A stretch of DNA of 21,321 nucleotides from Massilia sp. UBA2709. GTDB lineage: Bacteria; Pseudomonadota; Gammaproteobacteria; Burkholderiales; Burkholderiaceae_D. The position numbers and the translations under genes were made by a program. Positions 14,947 through 21,321 of this stretch are shown here, piece by piece. The notes beneath the pieces are model-generated. The model saw only the letters and a list, made by a program, of their open reading frames with translations. It was not told where the DNA came from and did not search any database. The stretch's first letter is position 1. Each line of letters opens with the position of its first letter. The stretch lies in the NCBI GenBank assembly GCA_002354135.1, contig DEKZ01000054.1:1-21321 (forward strand). The letters run 5' to 3'.

Positions 14947-17799
14947 AACGTACTCAACGCACCTGGTCTCGCTTCCGCTCTCACCCAAACCAATCGTCCC
15001 ATCCGTGTGCGTTTATCACACCCTGAAGGTGTGCTTGATGACGTCTTACAGGTTAAGCATGTCAGCGGTCAGGAGACGCTGTGCGGCGGCATCGAGTACC
15101 GGTTGCTCTGCGTCTCCGTAAACGCAACTCTGCCGCTGAAAGAATTTATTGCGCTGCCAGCCGAACTGCAATTCGTTACCGATCGTGGGCGATTGCGTTC
15201 GGTGTGCGGCATCGTGGCACAAGCTTCTGCCGGACAAAGCGACGGAGGACTGGGAACGTATCAGCTCCTGCTGCGCGATGCCTTGGCCTTGATGGAGCAG
15301 CGTGTGAACACGCGCGTCTTCCGGAACATGAGCGAAGTCGAGATAACGGAGGCCCTTGTGCGCGAGTGGCGCCACGCCAATCCGATCCTGGCAAAAGCAT
15401 TCGATCTCGATATCTCCGGCATTACAGGAGCCTATCCTCCGCGCGAATTCACGATGCAGCACAACGAATCGGACGCCGCATTTTTGCGTCGGTTGTGGAA
15501 GCGCCAAGGCATAGGCTGGTCCATCCGTCCGGGCCAGTCCAGCGAATCCGGCAGCTCGGTCACGCCCGGTCACGCACTCGTGCTGTTCGATACGCCGCAC
15601 GCGCTCTCACAGAACGCAGCAGGCACCGTACGTTTTCACCGTGATGCGGGCACAGAAACACGCGACGGGGTCATCAATTGGAGCGCTGTCCGTACTTTGA
15701 GCGCCGGCAGCGTTACCAGGCAATGTTCGGATTATCTGCAGGGGCGGATGATGTCTGTCCATTGGCCGACCAATATGCAACAGGGAGAGGCCGGCAACCA
15801 ATTTGCCTACAGTCTGGAGGACTATCAGATTGACGCGCCGCACGTTGGCGACGATGGCGGCGACTACCGCCGGTTAGGCCAATTGCGGATCCAGCGGCAC
15901 GAATACGAAGCCAAGTGCTTCTATGGCGAAAGCGGCGTTCGAGACCTGTGCGTCGGCCAGTGGTTCCGTCTCGACGGACACCCGGAAATCGATACGCACC
16001 AGGATGAGGAGCGCGAGTTCGTGCTGACGGAACTATCGCTCGTCGCAGAAAACAATCTTCCCAAGGAAATCGATGAGCGCGCCCAGCGCCTGTTTGCTGA
16101 CAGTGGCTGGCACCGGGAATCGGCCGATGTCACGCTAGAACAGGCAAGCGAGCAGCGCGACGTCAAATACACCAATCGCTTCGCATGCGTGCGCCGCGGG
16201 ATACCGATCGTGCCGGCCTACGATCCGCGCATTGACCTGCCCCGCGTGCGCCTGCAATCGGCCATCGTGGTCGGGCCGCCGGGCGAAGAAGTGCATTGCG
16301 ACCAACTCGGGCGCGTCAAACTGCGCTTTCCCGGAACGCGAAAAGAGGATCATCCGGACGGCGCTGGCGCCAGCAATACGGACCGGGACTCGGCTTGGGT
16401 GCGGGTGGCCAGTCATTGGGCCGGCGACCGATGGGGCAGCATCAGCTTGCCGCGGGTCGGCGACGAAGTACTGGTGGAATTTCTCGCTGGCGACCCGGAC
16501 AAGCCGATTGTCGTGGGCCGCGTGCACGGCGGCAGGGCCGTTCCACCGGCATTCAGCCATCAGGGCGAACTGCCGGGCAACCGTTTTGTTGCCGGCATCA
16601 AGAGCAAGGAAGTACGAGGAACGCGTTGCAATCAACTCAGGCTGGACGACACTACCGGTCAGATCAGTGCGCAACTGGCAAGCGAACATGGTCATAGCCA
16701 GTTGAACCTCGGGTGGCTGACGCATCCGAGAAGCGGTGGTGAGGGCAAGGCGCGCGGCGAAGGGGCCGAACTGCGCAGCGACCAGTCCGTCGTCGTGCGC
16801 GCGGCGCGGCTGATGCTGCTGACGACCCAGGCGATGCTCGGAGCAACGGGCAAACAGCTTGAGCGAGAGCCCTTGCAGGCGCTGCTCGAGGGATCTCAGG
16901 CACTGCTCAAGGAATTGGGAGAGTTTGCCGAACAGCACCAAGCCATGCCCGTCGATCTTGCACCCCACCAGCAACTGGCGGACGAGCTAAAAAATGCGGA
17001 GCAGGGGAGTAATACTCAGTCTGCGGGGGCGGCAAAGGGTGGCGCACCCCTGATCGCCAAGTACGCTGAGGGTGGATTTGTCAGTGCCACGCCGAATTCA
17101 TCCGTGAGCTACAGCGGCCGGCAGCAAAATATCGTCGCGCAACAGCATATCCAGGCAGTTGCGGGCCAGCGCGTGAACATCAACGCCGGCAAAGGAATTT
17201 CGCTGTTCGCGCACCAGGACGGGATGAAGCATATCGCCCGCGCCGGCAAGCTCGACATCCAGGCCCAGCAGGACAGCATCGGTATTGCGGCCGACCACGA
17301 CGTGAACCTCAGCGCCAGCCAGGGCGAGGTCGTCATTGCGGCGAAGAAGAGCGTCACCCTGCTATGCGGCGGCGCCTATATCAAAATTGCGGAAGGCAAT
17401 ATCGAACTCGGTTGTCCAGGCACATTCGTGGTCAAGGCGGGTATGCACAAGTGGGACGGCCCGGCCCGGCAACAAGCGGAGCTGCCGTTCTTCCCTGCCG
17501 CCGAGCACACCAACTGGCTGAAGCTCGACCTGGACGGCTACGAAGGTGCACCAATGGCGGGCGTGCCGTACACCCTGCACTTCGCAAACGGCCAACAAAA
17601 GAAGGGCACGCTCGACGGCAGCGGGATGGCCGAAGAGCGCAACCTGCCCGACACCATTTCCAAGCTTGTGTATCACAACGCGCCGTCCGCTAAAGACGAG
17701 GCGCGGCCGACAGGCGGCGACCTGCTGTCCAAACTCGATCCGCTCATAGCTCAGGAGCCCAACCTGATGAATGCATCGCATGATCCGAGGAGGAAATGA
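14944..17799 (+). CDS. vgrG: Type VI secretion system tip protein VgrG with C-terminal extension
   Basis: Trimeric spike protein that tops the Hcp tube and carries effectors out of the cell. 951 residues: gp27-like N-terminal part (about 1-400; note FTMQHNESDAAFLRRLWKRQ, typical of VgrG), gp5-like OB fold (about 450-535; DQLGRVKLRFPG, DRWGSISLPRVGDEVLVEF, DPDKPIVVGRVHGG), DUF2345 beta-helix (about 715-840; VNINAGKGISLFAHQ, SASQGEVVIAAKKSV) and a C-terminal small beta domain (about 850-940; DGYEGAPMAGVPYTLHF) like the transthyretin-like tips that dock effectors. Its stop codon overlaps the start of the toxin gene (ATGA), so the next gene is almost certainly its cargo. No structural T6SS genes are in the window: this is an accessory vgrG island. 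The start may be regulated by the hairpin at 14910-14946. Confidence 0.96.
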   Translation: MNVLNAPGLASALTQTNRPIRVRLSHPEGVLDDVLQVKHVSGQETLCGGIEYRLLCVSVNATLPLKEFIALPAELQFVTDRGRLRSVCGIVAQASAGQSDGGLGTYQLLLRDALALMEQRVNTRVFRNMSEVEITEALVREWRHANPILAKAFDLDISGITGAYPPREFTMQHNESDAAFLRRLWKRQGIGWSIRPGQSSESGSSVTPGHALVLFDTPHALSQNAAGTVRFHRDAGTETRDGVINWSAVRTLSAGSVTRQCSDYLQGRMMSVHWPTNMQQGEAGNQFAYSLEDYQIDAPHVGDDGGDYRRLGQLRIQRHEYEAKCFYGESGVRDLCVGQWFRLDGHPEIDTHQDEEREFVLTELSLVAENNLPKEIDERAQRLFADSGWHRESADVTLEQASEQRDVKYTNRFACVRRGIPIVPAYDPRIDLPRVRLQSAIVVGPPGEEVHCDQLGRVKLRFPGTRKEDHPDGAGASNTDRDSAWVRVASHWAGDRWGSISLPRVGDEVLVEFLAGDPDKPIVVGRVHGGRAVPPAFSHQGELPGNRFVAGIKSKEVRGTRCNQLRLDDTTGQISAQLASEHGHSQLNLGWLTHPRSGGEGKARGEGAELRSDQSVVVRAARLMLLTTQAMLGATGKQLEREPLQALLEGSQALLKELGEFAEQHQAMPVDLAPHQQLADELKNAEQGSNTQSAGAAKGGAPLIAKYAEGGFVSATPNSSVSYSGRQQNIVAQQHIQAVAGQRVNINAGKGISLFAHQDGMKHIARAGKLDIQAQQDSIGIAADHDVNLSASQGEVVIAAKKSVTLLCGGAYIKIAEGNIELGCPGTFVVKAGMHKWDGPARQQAELPFFPAAEHTNWLKLDLDGYEGAPMAGVPYTLHFANGQQKKGTLDGSGMAEERNLPDTISKLVYHNAPSAKDEARPTGGDLLSKLDPLIAQEPNLMNASHDPRRK

Positions 17800-19349
17800 T
17801 GGCCGCATCGGACGAGACACTGGAAGCCTTGAACGAAATTCAGAGACAGGAAAAACCGGGCGATGTCGGCTTGGGCGAATGGATATGGGGAGCATTGCAG
17901 GGAGATTTCAATCCCGAGCGATCGACCGGGCAGATCGGCTTTGACATGGTGGTATCGCTTATTCCGATTGTCGATACTTTGTGCGACATTCGCGATTTAT
18001 GGGCGAACATCCGTCAATACCGTAAGGAACCCGGCAACAAAGTCGCCTTGTTCTTCATGGCGACAACGGTTGTTGGCTTCATTCCGGAAGCCGGCACCGT
18101 AGTGAAGAGTGCACTTCGCCTTGTCTGGGTCTACCTGAAACCACTGATCAAGCATGCCGACGATATCACCAATGTCAGCAAACTGGTAGCGGCCACCAAC
18201 CGCGCATGTGACGCGGCATTGCCGAAGCTTACCGAGTACCTGCAGCACAACCGGGTAGCGAAATGGGCGACGAAGGACAAGCTGCCCGATATGTACCAGT
18301 TTGTGGCAAAAACTATTCGCGAGGTATCGGACAAGATCAGTTCGACGAAATTGAGCAGCCTGTTGGACGAAAAAATAGGTGACCTGAAGGCGCTGCTGCA
18401 AAAGATACGGCCCATCGTGCCAAGCACTATCCGGGAACAGGTTGACGATGCCTTGAAGTTTTTGGATGCGAAGCGCCGGGTGATCGGCGGCGCGATCCAG
18501 GAGTTCACACAGCCGGTAAAGACCGTGCTGAAGGTGTTTGCCAAGAAGCTGGATGATCAGGCATGGCGGGTGGAGATTCATCGAACCAATCGCGGCTGGA
18601 TTGCGCCGATGTCGGAGTCGGGCTCGGCGAAGTTGATCAACGCGAAACCGCCGAAGTGGGCGAAAAAAAGGTCAGGGCCAATGGGATTTCCGTCTTTGGA
18701 TTCTACTGATCCAAAGATTCAAGCGTTGGTAAAAGGAAATCCGAACCATCCGCAGCTTCAAGATTGGATGATCGAGACGTTTTCGAAAAAAGGTGGAGGG
18801 ATGCGGGCTGACGTCATAAAAGGGCCAGCGAAACTTTACCGTATTGTCGACCCCTCCAATGAGGCTGGAGGTATTTTCTGGGTGACGGAAGCAGAGTTCA
18901 AAGCCATCAAGAATCGGGATGAATGGCGCAGTAAGTTCGCTGTCAAGCCAGAATGGAACCAGAACGGCTGGTATGTTGAGTATGAAGTTAAGAGCGGTGA
19001 AGCATTATCTGTTTGGCGTGGTCCGGCGGCCAGTCAAGAGCTCAAGGGGACGGATTATTACCTTGAAGGAGGAGGCGAACAGATTGTATTCTTTCCAGGT
19101 AATCGTGACGACATGGTGCAGGCGATGCCTCGAGTGGATCGGGAGACTGGGGAGTTTGTTGAAATTAATGGAAATATTGACCGTAATGTAGAGTTCACTG
19201 ATGTGACGGGAGAAATGATTCCAACGAAACTGCGGGCTCGGATAAGAGATCCGCGCATTAAAGGTCCGATCGAGACTGGATGGGGCGCGACAGACTACAC
19301 GCCGCAAGAGGCTAAAAGAATTCTGTTGACGGTCCCGACATCGCGGTGA
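17796..19349 (+). CDS. Putative T6SS effector: conserved N-terminal delivery region plus unrecognised C-terminal toxin domain
   Basis: 517-residue cargo of the preceding VgrG; ATG overlaps the vgrG stop and has a strong GAGGAGG. Residues 20-118 (GLGEWIWGALQGDFNPE, then hydrophobic stretches about 48-63 and 83-117) match the N-terminal region shared by many T6SS/polymorphic toxins, thought to help membrane passage. Residues 120-260 are helical linker. The C-terminal domain (about 290-517) contains AKLYRIVDPSN (Arg349), GGIFWVTEAEF, EWRSKFAVKPEWNQNGWYVEY, VWRGPAASQELKG and YYLEGGGEQIVFFPG (Glu424, Glu428). The Arg-strand and late Glu-Gln-strand layout recalls ADP-ribosyltransferase toxins, but I cannot confirm the fold. 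From about 18660 the DNA is AT-richer than the 5' half, as expected for a swapped toxin tip. The following gene is the likely immunity gene. Confidence 0.78.
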   Translation: MMAASDETLEALNEIQRQEKPGDVGLGEWIWGALQGDFNPERSTGQIGFDMVVSLIPIVDTLCDIRDLWANIRQYRKEPGNKVALFFMATTVVGFIPEAGTVVKSALRLVWVYLKPLIKHADDITNVSKLVAATNRACDAALPKLTEYLQHNRVAKWATKDKLPDMYQFVAKTIREVSDKISSTKLSSLLDEKIGDLKALLQKIRPIVPSTIREQVDDALKFLDAKRRVIGGAIQEFTQPVKTVLKVFAKKLDDQAWRVEIHRTNRGWIAPMSESGSAKLINAKPPKWAKKRSGPMGFPSLDSTDPKIQALVKGNPNHPQLQDWMIETFSKKGGGMRADVIKGPAKLYRIVDPSNEAGGIFWVTEAEFKAIKNRDEWRSKFAVKPEWNQNGWYVEYEVKSGEALSVWRGPAASQELKGTDYYLEGGGEQIVFFPGNRDDMVQAMPRVDRETGEFVEINGNIDRNVEFTDVTGEMIPTKLRARIRDPRIKGPIETGWGATDYTPQEAKRILLTVPTSR

Positions 19350-19378
19350 GCCATAAACCTTGAGACGAGGAAAAAGAC

Positions 19379-20353
19379 ATGCGAAATTTACATCGGGAAG
19401 CTGCTATTTGGTCGCTATTTACCTCGGACGAGTTTTTTGAGGCTGCTGCCAAAGAGTGCGAGCAAACCATGACATGGTTTGGATCTACTGCTATTTCAAA
19501 GCACGTTGTGAATTTTGGTAGGAATAACCAAATTTTTGATACATTCAAGTCACTTGCGCGTGATTTCAGGCGCGGCGCTGAAATGGCAAAGCTTGATGAC
19601 TATAAGTTGGTATGGGATACTGCCCGTTGCCTGAGAGGTGATATTCGGGGCATGATGGAACAGCCACTTCATAGTTGGATGAGCGAGTCTGAATATCAAG
19701 AGTTTAGTAGGGTTAGAATTGGTAGGGTCATGGGCTATGCCCGTCCAATTAATAGAGCGCTTCATAATGCAATGGTTGGGGCGGAAAACTTTTTTAATCC
19801 GAGTCCGAATTATCCAGAACGAATTAATGATGATGATGGGTTCCCAGGAAATGAAATAGTCGAAGTGTACGACGCGTATGCCAATCTCTACAAAGAATCG
19901 TTAGCCTGGAAGATTCCTGATCCGTTGCCAGAATATCGGGTCGATACTTCAGTCAGCTGTCGAACCGGAGATGAGGTACCGTGGACAGGCGTGTGGTTTC
20001 CAGAGACCGGGCTCGAGTACCACAGTCTGACGTTCGCCGTTAAGGGTCTAAGAATGCAGCCGGTGTATCGAATTGTCAAAACAAAAGAAGAAGCTGAAGT
20101 CGAGGGGGCTTCCTTACCAACCCTGGAGACAGTAGCGGTCGCTACCAGCTGGCATCCGCTTATCCTTTCTGGACACCAGGCTGAGGTAAATAGAGAACTT
20201 TGGGCGAAAGCAGGTCAACCTTGCCCCAAGGCAGGCATTTGGCAACCAACTGATCCAGGCGCAGCGCAACGACCCTATGAGGCAGGAGAAAAAATGCTTC
20301 ATCTTGGTTCGCCGTACGGATTCACGATGTGGCGTTGGATTGCCGACCGATAA
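19379..20353 (+). CDS. Probable T6SS immunity protein (Imm71/Imm72-like)
   Basis: 324-residue soluble protein without signal peptide; ribosome-binding site GAGGAAAAAGAC upstream of ATG, 29 bases after the toxin stop. The helical N-terminal half (REAAIWSLFTSDEFFEAAAK) and especially the C-terminus (AGQPCPKAGIWQP, then YEAGEKMLHLGSPYG and TMWRW) follow the GxPCPxxGxW…GExM…YG…WxW pattern that I associate with Imm71/Imm72-type proteins of betaproteobacterial T6SS toxin pairs. Lack of a signal peptide suggests neutralisation in the cytoplasm, hence a toxin acting on a cytoplasmic target. Its base composition is the most AT-rich of all genes in the window, like the 3' part of the toxin gene, so the two probably moved together. 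Family call moderately sure; immunity role inferred from position and motif. Confidence 0.72.
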   Translation: MRNLHREAAIWSLFTSDEFFEAAAKECEQTMTWFGSTAISKHVVNFGRNNQIFDTFKSLARDFRRGAEMAKLDDYKLVWDTARCLRGDIRGMMEQPLHSWMSESEYQEFSRVRIGRVMGYARPINRALHNAMVGAENFFNPSPNYPERINDDDGFPGNEIVEVYDAYANLYKESLAWKIPDPLPEYRVDTSVSCRTGDEVPWTGVWFPETGLEYHSLTFAVKGLRMQPVYRIVKTKEEAEVEGASLPTLETVAVATSWHPLILSGHQAEVNRELWAKAGQPCPKAGIWQPTDPGAAQRPYEAGEKMLHLGSPYGFTMWRWIADR

Positions 20354-20506
20354 AACCAGCGAGAGGGACTATTGCCGGACTGCTTGGGCGACTACGATAT
20401 CGAGGACGCAATCCTGGACGGTATCAACCAGAATTTTTGTTTGTCGCTCGTGTACGCCGCAATGTTCGGGAAGGAAAAACATGAAAGGTGTAATCCGACT
20501 CGGTGA
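20354..20506 (+). pseudogene. Short in-frame coding remnant between immunity and PAAR genes
   Basis: Directly after the immunity stop (TAA 20351-20353), the same frame stays open to a TGA at 20504-20506. It reads LPDCLGDYDIEDAILDGINQ, continues FCLSLVYAAMFGKEK and ends inside the PAAR start region. A TTG at 20372 after GAGAGGG could start a 44-residue peptide. Codon use is typical of the chromosome (third positions mostly G/C up to about 20480), unlike the AT-rich immunity gene before it. It looks like the 3' end of an older gene cut when the toxin–immunity cassette was exchanged. I do not recognise the family. It could also be a real small gene. Confidence 0.4.
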
Positions 20507-20744
20507 CTCGACCAGCCATGGCGGCAAGGTAATCGCTGCGTCCGGCAGGGCATTCGTGAACGGTATCCCAGTAGCCCGCCAGGGAGACGCCTGCATTTGC
20601 CCGATCAAGGGACATTCGAACTGCGTCATCGCACAAGGCGATCCGCTGGTGCTGGAAGGCGGCAAACCAGTGGCATTCGAAGGCCACAAGACCTCATGCG
20701 GCGCCTCGCTTATTTCGTCAGTGCTGACTTCGGGGAAGGTGTAG
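20481..20744 (+). CDS. PAAR domain protein (T6SS spike tip)
   Basis: 87-residue stand-alone PAAR protein that sharpens the VgrG spike. It starts MKGVIRLGDSTSHGGKV, contains the PAAR-repeat pattern (FVNGIPVARQGD, VIAQGDPLVLEGGKPVAFEG) and the zinc-site candidates His13, Cys38, Cys40, His45, Cys48, His69 and Cys73. I took ATG 20481 because GGAAGGAAAAAC lies upstream and the PAAR fold begins at the first residue; the longer in-frame extension back to 20277 overlaps the immunity gene and is not PAAR-like. It carries no toxin extension, so it serves as tip for the upstream VgrG and its separately encoded cargo. Composition is chromosomal-type, unlike the immunity gene. Confidence 0.94.
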   Translation: MKGVIRLGDSTSHGGKVIAASGRAFVNGIPVARQGDACICPIKGHSNCVIAQGDPLVLEGGKPVAFEGHKTSCGASLISSVLTSGKV

Positions 20745-20965
20745 CGCCGCTACAAAAGAGACAGCTCGACTGCTACAACTCGGTAACTGGACGATAAATG
20801 GCACTGCAAGTTGATTGTTCTATGGACGAGACAAACCCTAACTATTCCCCTCCCTGGCGGAAGTGATCCAATAGTTGTCCCACTCCGCTAACGGTACGGC
20901 CGCTGCACACATGCGCTTCTGCAGTCGTGGCAGGAGAAATCTGGTGCCGGTATATTTCCCGACCG

Positions 20966-21009
20966 CCGGCGCCGGTAGGGCAGCGAGGCTGCCGTGTTCG
21001 AGCGAACAC
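20966..21009. repeat. Three adjacent palindromes
   Basis: CCGGCGCCGG (20966-20975), GGCAGC–GAG–GCTGCC (20979-20993) and GTGTTCG–AG–CGAACAC (20994-21009) follow one another with gaps of three and zero bases. None is followed by a T tract on either strand. They could form a hairpin array in RNA read from the minus strand, or serve as a rho-type transcript end between the convergent genes. Confidence 0.55.
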
Positions 21010-21030
21010 GCCTATCCTCGCGCAACGATG

Positions 21031-21068
21031 TGACAGCCGTTTGACAACCGCGTGACAGTTCGCTGACG
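21031..21068 (-). promoter_or_regulatory. Pho-box-like 11-bp tandem repeat
   Basis: TGACA occurs at 21031, 21042 and 21053 and TGACG at 21064, each exactly 11 bp apart. On the minus strand this reads CTGTCACGCGG, TTGTCAAACGG, CTGTCACATCG, the layout of a PhoB box (CTGTCAT plus four bases, repeated every 11 bp). A -10-like GATAGG follows on the minus strand near 21016. The four spacer bases are GC-rich rather than AT-rich, and the site lies downstream of both flanking genes, so function is uncertain. Confidence 0.4.
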
Positions 21069-21069
21069 G

Positions 21070-21321
21070 CTACAGGCTCTTCGCGGCCGCCGGCGTGGCC
21101 ACCCCGAGCTTCCAGCCCAGCCTGCGCAGCACGGCCGTGGCGTGCGACGCCAGTCCAGGGGCGGGCGCGAGCATGCCGACCGCCGTCGCCAGGGCCTTGT
21201 CGCCGGCGGTGCCGAACATGCGCGTGCTTTCCGGCGCAGGACGAGGAGAGAGCGGCGGCGTGGCTTTCCCGTCCTGCGACGGCAGGTGGTGGGCCAGGTC
21301 GGCTTCGCGCAGCGCCAGGCT
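21070..21321 (-). CDS. Unrecognised protein, C-terminal 83 residues only (5' end outside window)
   Basis: Minus-strand frame open from the right edge to a TAG at 21072-21070. Visible residues begin SLALREADLAHHLPSQDGK, run through a Pro/Ser-rich linker (PPLSPRPAPEST) and end in an Ala-rich helical stretch (MFGTAGDKALATAVGMLAPA, then LRRLGWKLGVATPAAAKSL). Third codon positions are almost all G or C, as in the clear genes here, and no competing frame looks better. No domain is recognisable in this fragment. It converges with the PAAR gene and so is not part of the T6SS module. Confidence 0.6.
   Translation of the reverse strand, partial: SLALREADLAHHLPSQDGKATPPLSPRPAPESTRMFGTAGDKALATAVGMLAPAPGLASHATAVLRRLGWKLGVATPAAAKSL

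Larger units (their letters stand above)
20745..21069. other. Convergent intergenic region without a gene
   Basis: About 325 bases between the PAAR gene and the minus-strand gene at the edge. I see no credible gene; a 22-codon frame at 20798 has no ribosome-binding site. Its right half holds three adjacent palindromes (20966-21009) and four 11-bp-spaced repeats (21031-21068), listed separately. No intrinsic terminator with a T tract is visible for either flanking gene. Confidence 0.6.

Noticed and set aside
20277..20480. N-terminal extension of the PAAR protein
   Set aside because: It overlaps the immunity gene, reads as unstructured Arg/Thr/Ser-rich sequence, and the ribosome-binding site and PAAR fold both point to ATG 20481.
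20798..20866. 22-codon open frame after the PAAR gene
   Set aside because: No ribosome-binding site, no recognisable product and too short to judge by codon use.
1..21321. CRISPR arrays, tRNA/rRNA genes, insertion sequences, prophage attachment sites
   Set aside because: I looked for spaced direct repeats, tRNA-like cloverleaf ends and transposase motifs on both strands and found none that I could support.

Overview
The window looks like a chromosomal segment of a high-GC betaproteobacterium, most likely Oxalobacteraceae (Massilia/Telluria/Duganella-like). This is inferred from the G/C-rich third codon positions, a phasin-type PHA granule protein, the TetR–acyl-CoA dehydrogenase–FadB–FadA order, dispersed GTAGGGTGGGC palindromes and an accessory type VI secretion (T6SS) cassette. 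No 16S or other decisive taxonomic marker is present.

Left part (1–7328), housekeeping and envelope genes. A cytosine deaminase relative on the minus strand (codA-like, cut by the left edge) is divergent from a phasin gene. Next come an intrinsic terminator, a half-size ABC exporter whose last ~110 residues look like the importer ATPase SsuB, an AT-rich gene-poor stretch and a 67-residue unknown protein. A ybhP/clsB pair (EEP-family phosphodiesterase plus cardiolipin synthase B) and the Hsp15-type S4 RNA-binding protein HslR follow.

Middle part (7347–14675), fatty-acid beta-oxidation. A palindromic repeat element is followed by a TetR regulator, then an acyl-CoA dehydrogenase, a FadB-type hydroxyacyl-CoA dehydrogenase/enoyl-CoA hydratase and a thiolase, tightly spaced and probably one operon. 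A second, near-perfect palindromic element separates these from a crotonase-fold protein. Its active-site pattern fits a delta3,delta2-enoyl-CoA isomerase better than a hydratase, which would complete a route for unsaturated acyl-CoAs.

Right part (14676–20744), a T6SS accessory module: vgrG, a toxin gene overlapping the vgrG stop codon, an immunity gene of the Imm71/Imm72 type, a short in-frame coding remnant and a PAAR tip protein. The toxin C-terminus and the immunity gene are clearly AT-richer than the flanking vgrG and PAAR genes, as expected for an exchangeable toxin–immunity cassette. The toxin domain is the least familiar protein here and the best candidate for something new. A hairpin that could hide the vgrG ribosome-binding site and start codon precedes the module.

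Right edge (20745–21321): an intergenic stretch with three back-to-back palindromes and four TGACA/TGACG repeats spaced exactly 11 bp (Pho-box-like on the minus strand), then the 3' end of an unrecognised minus-strand gene.
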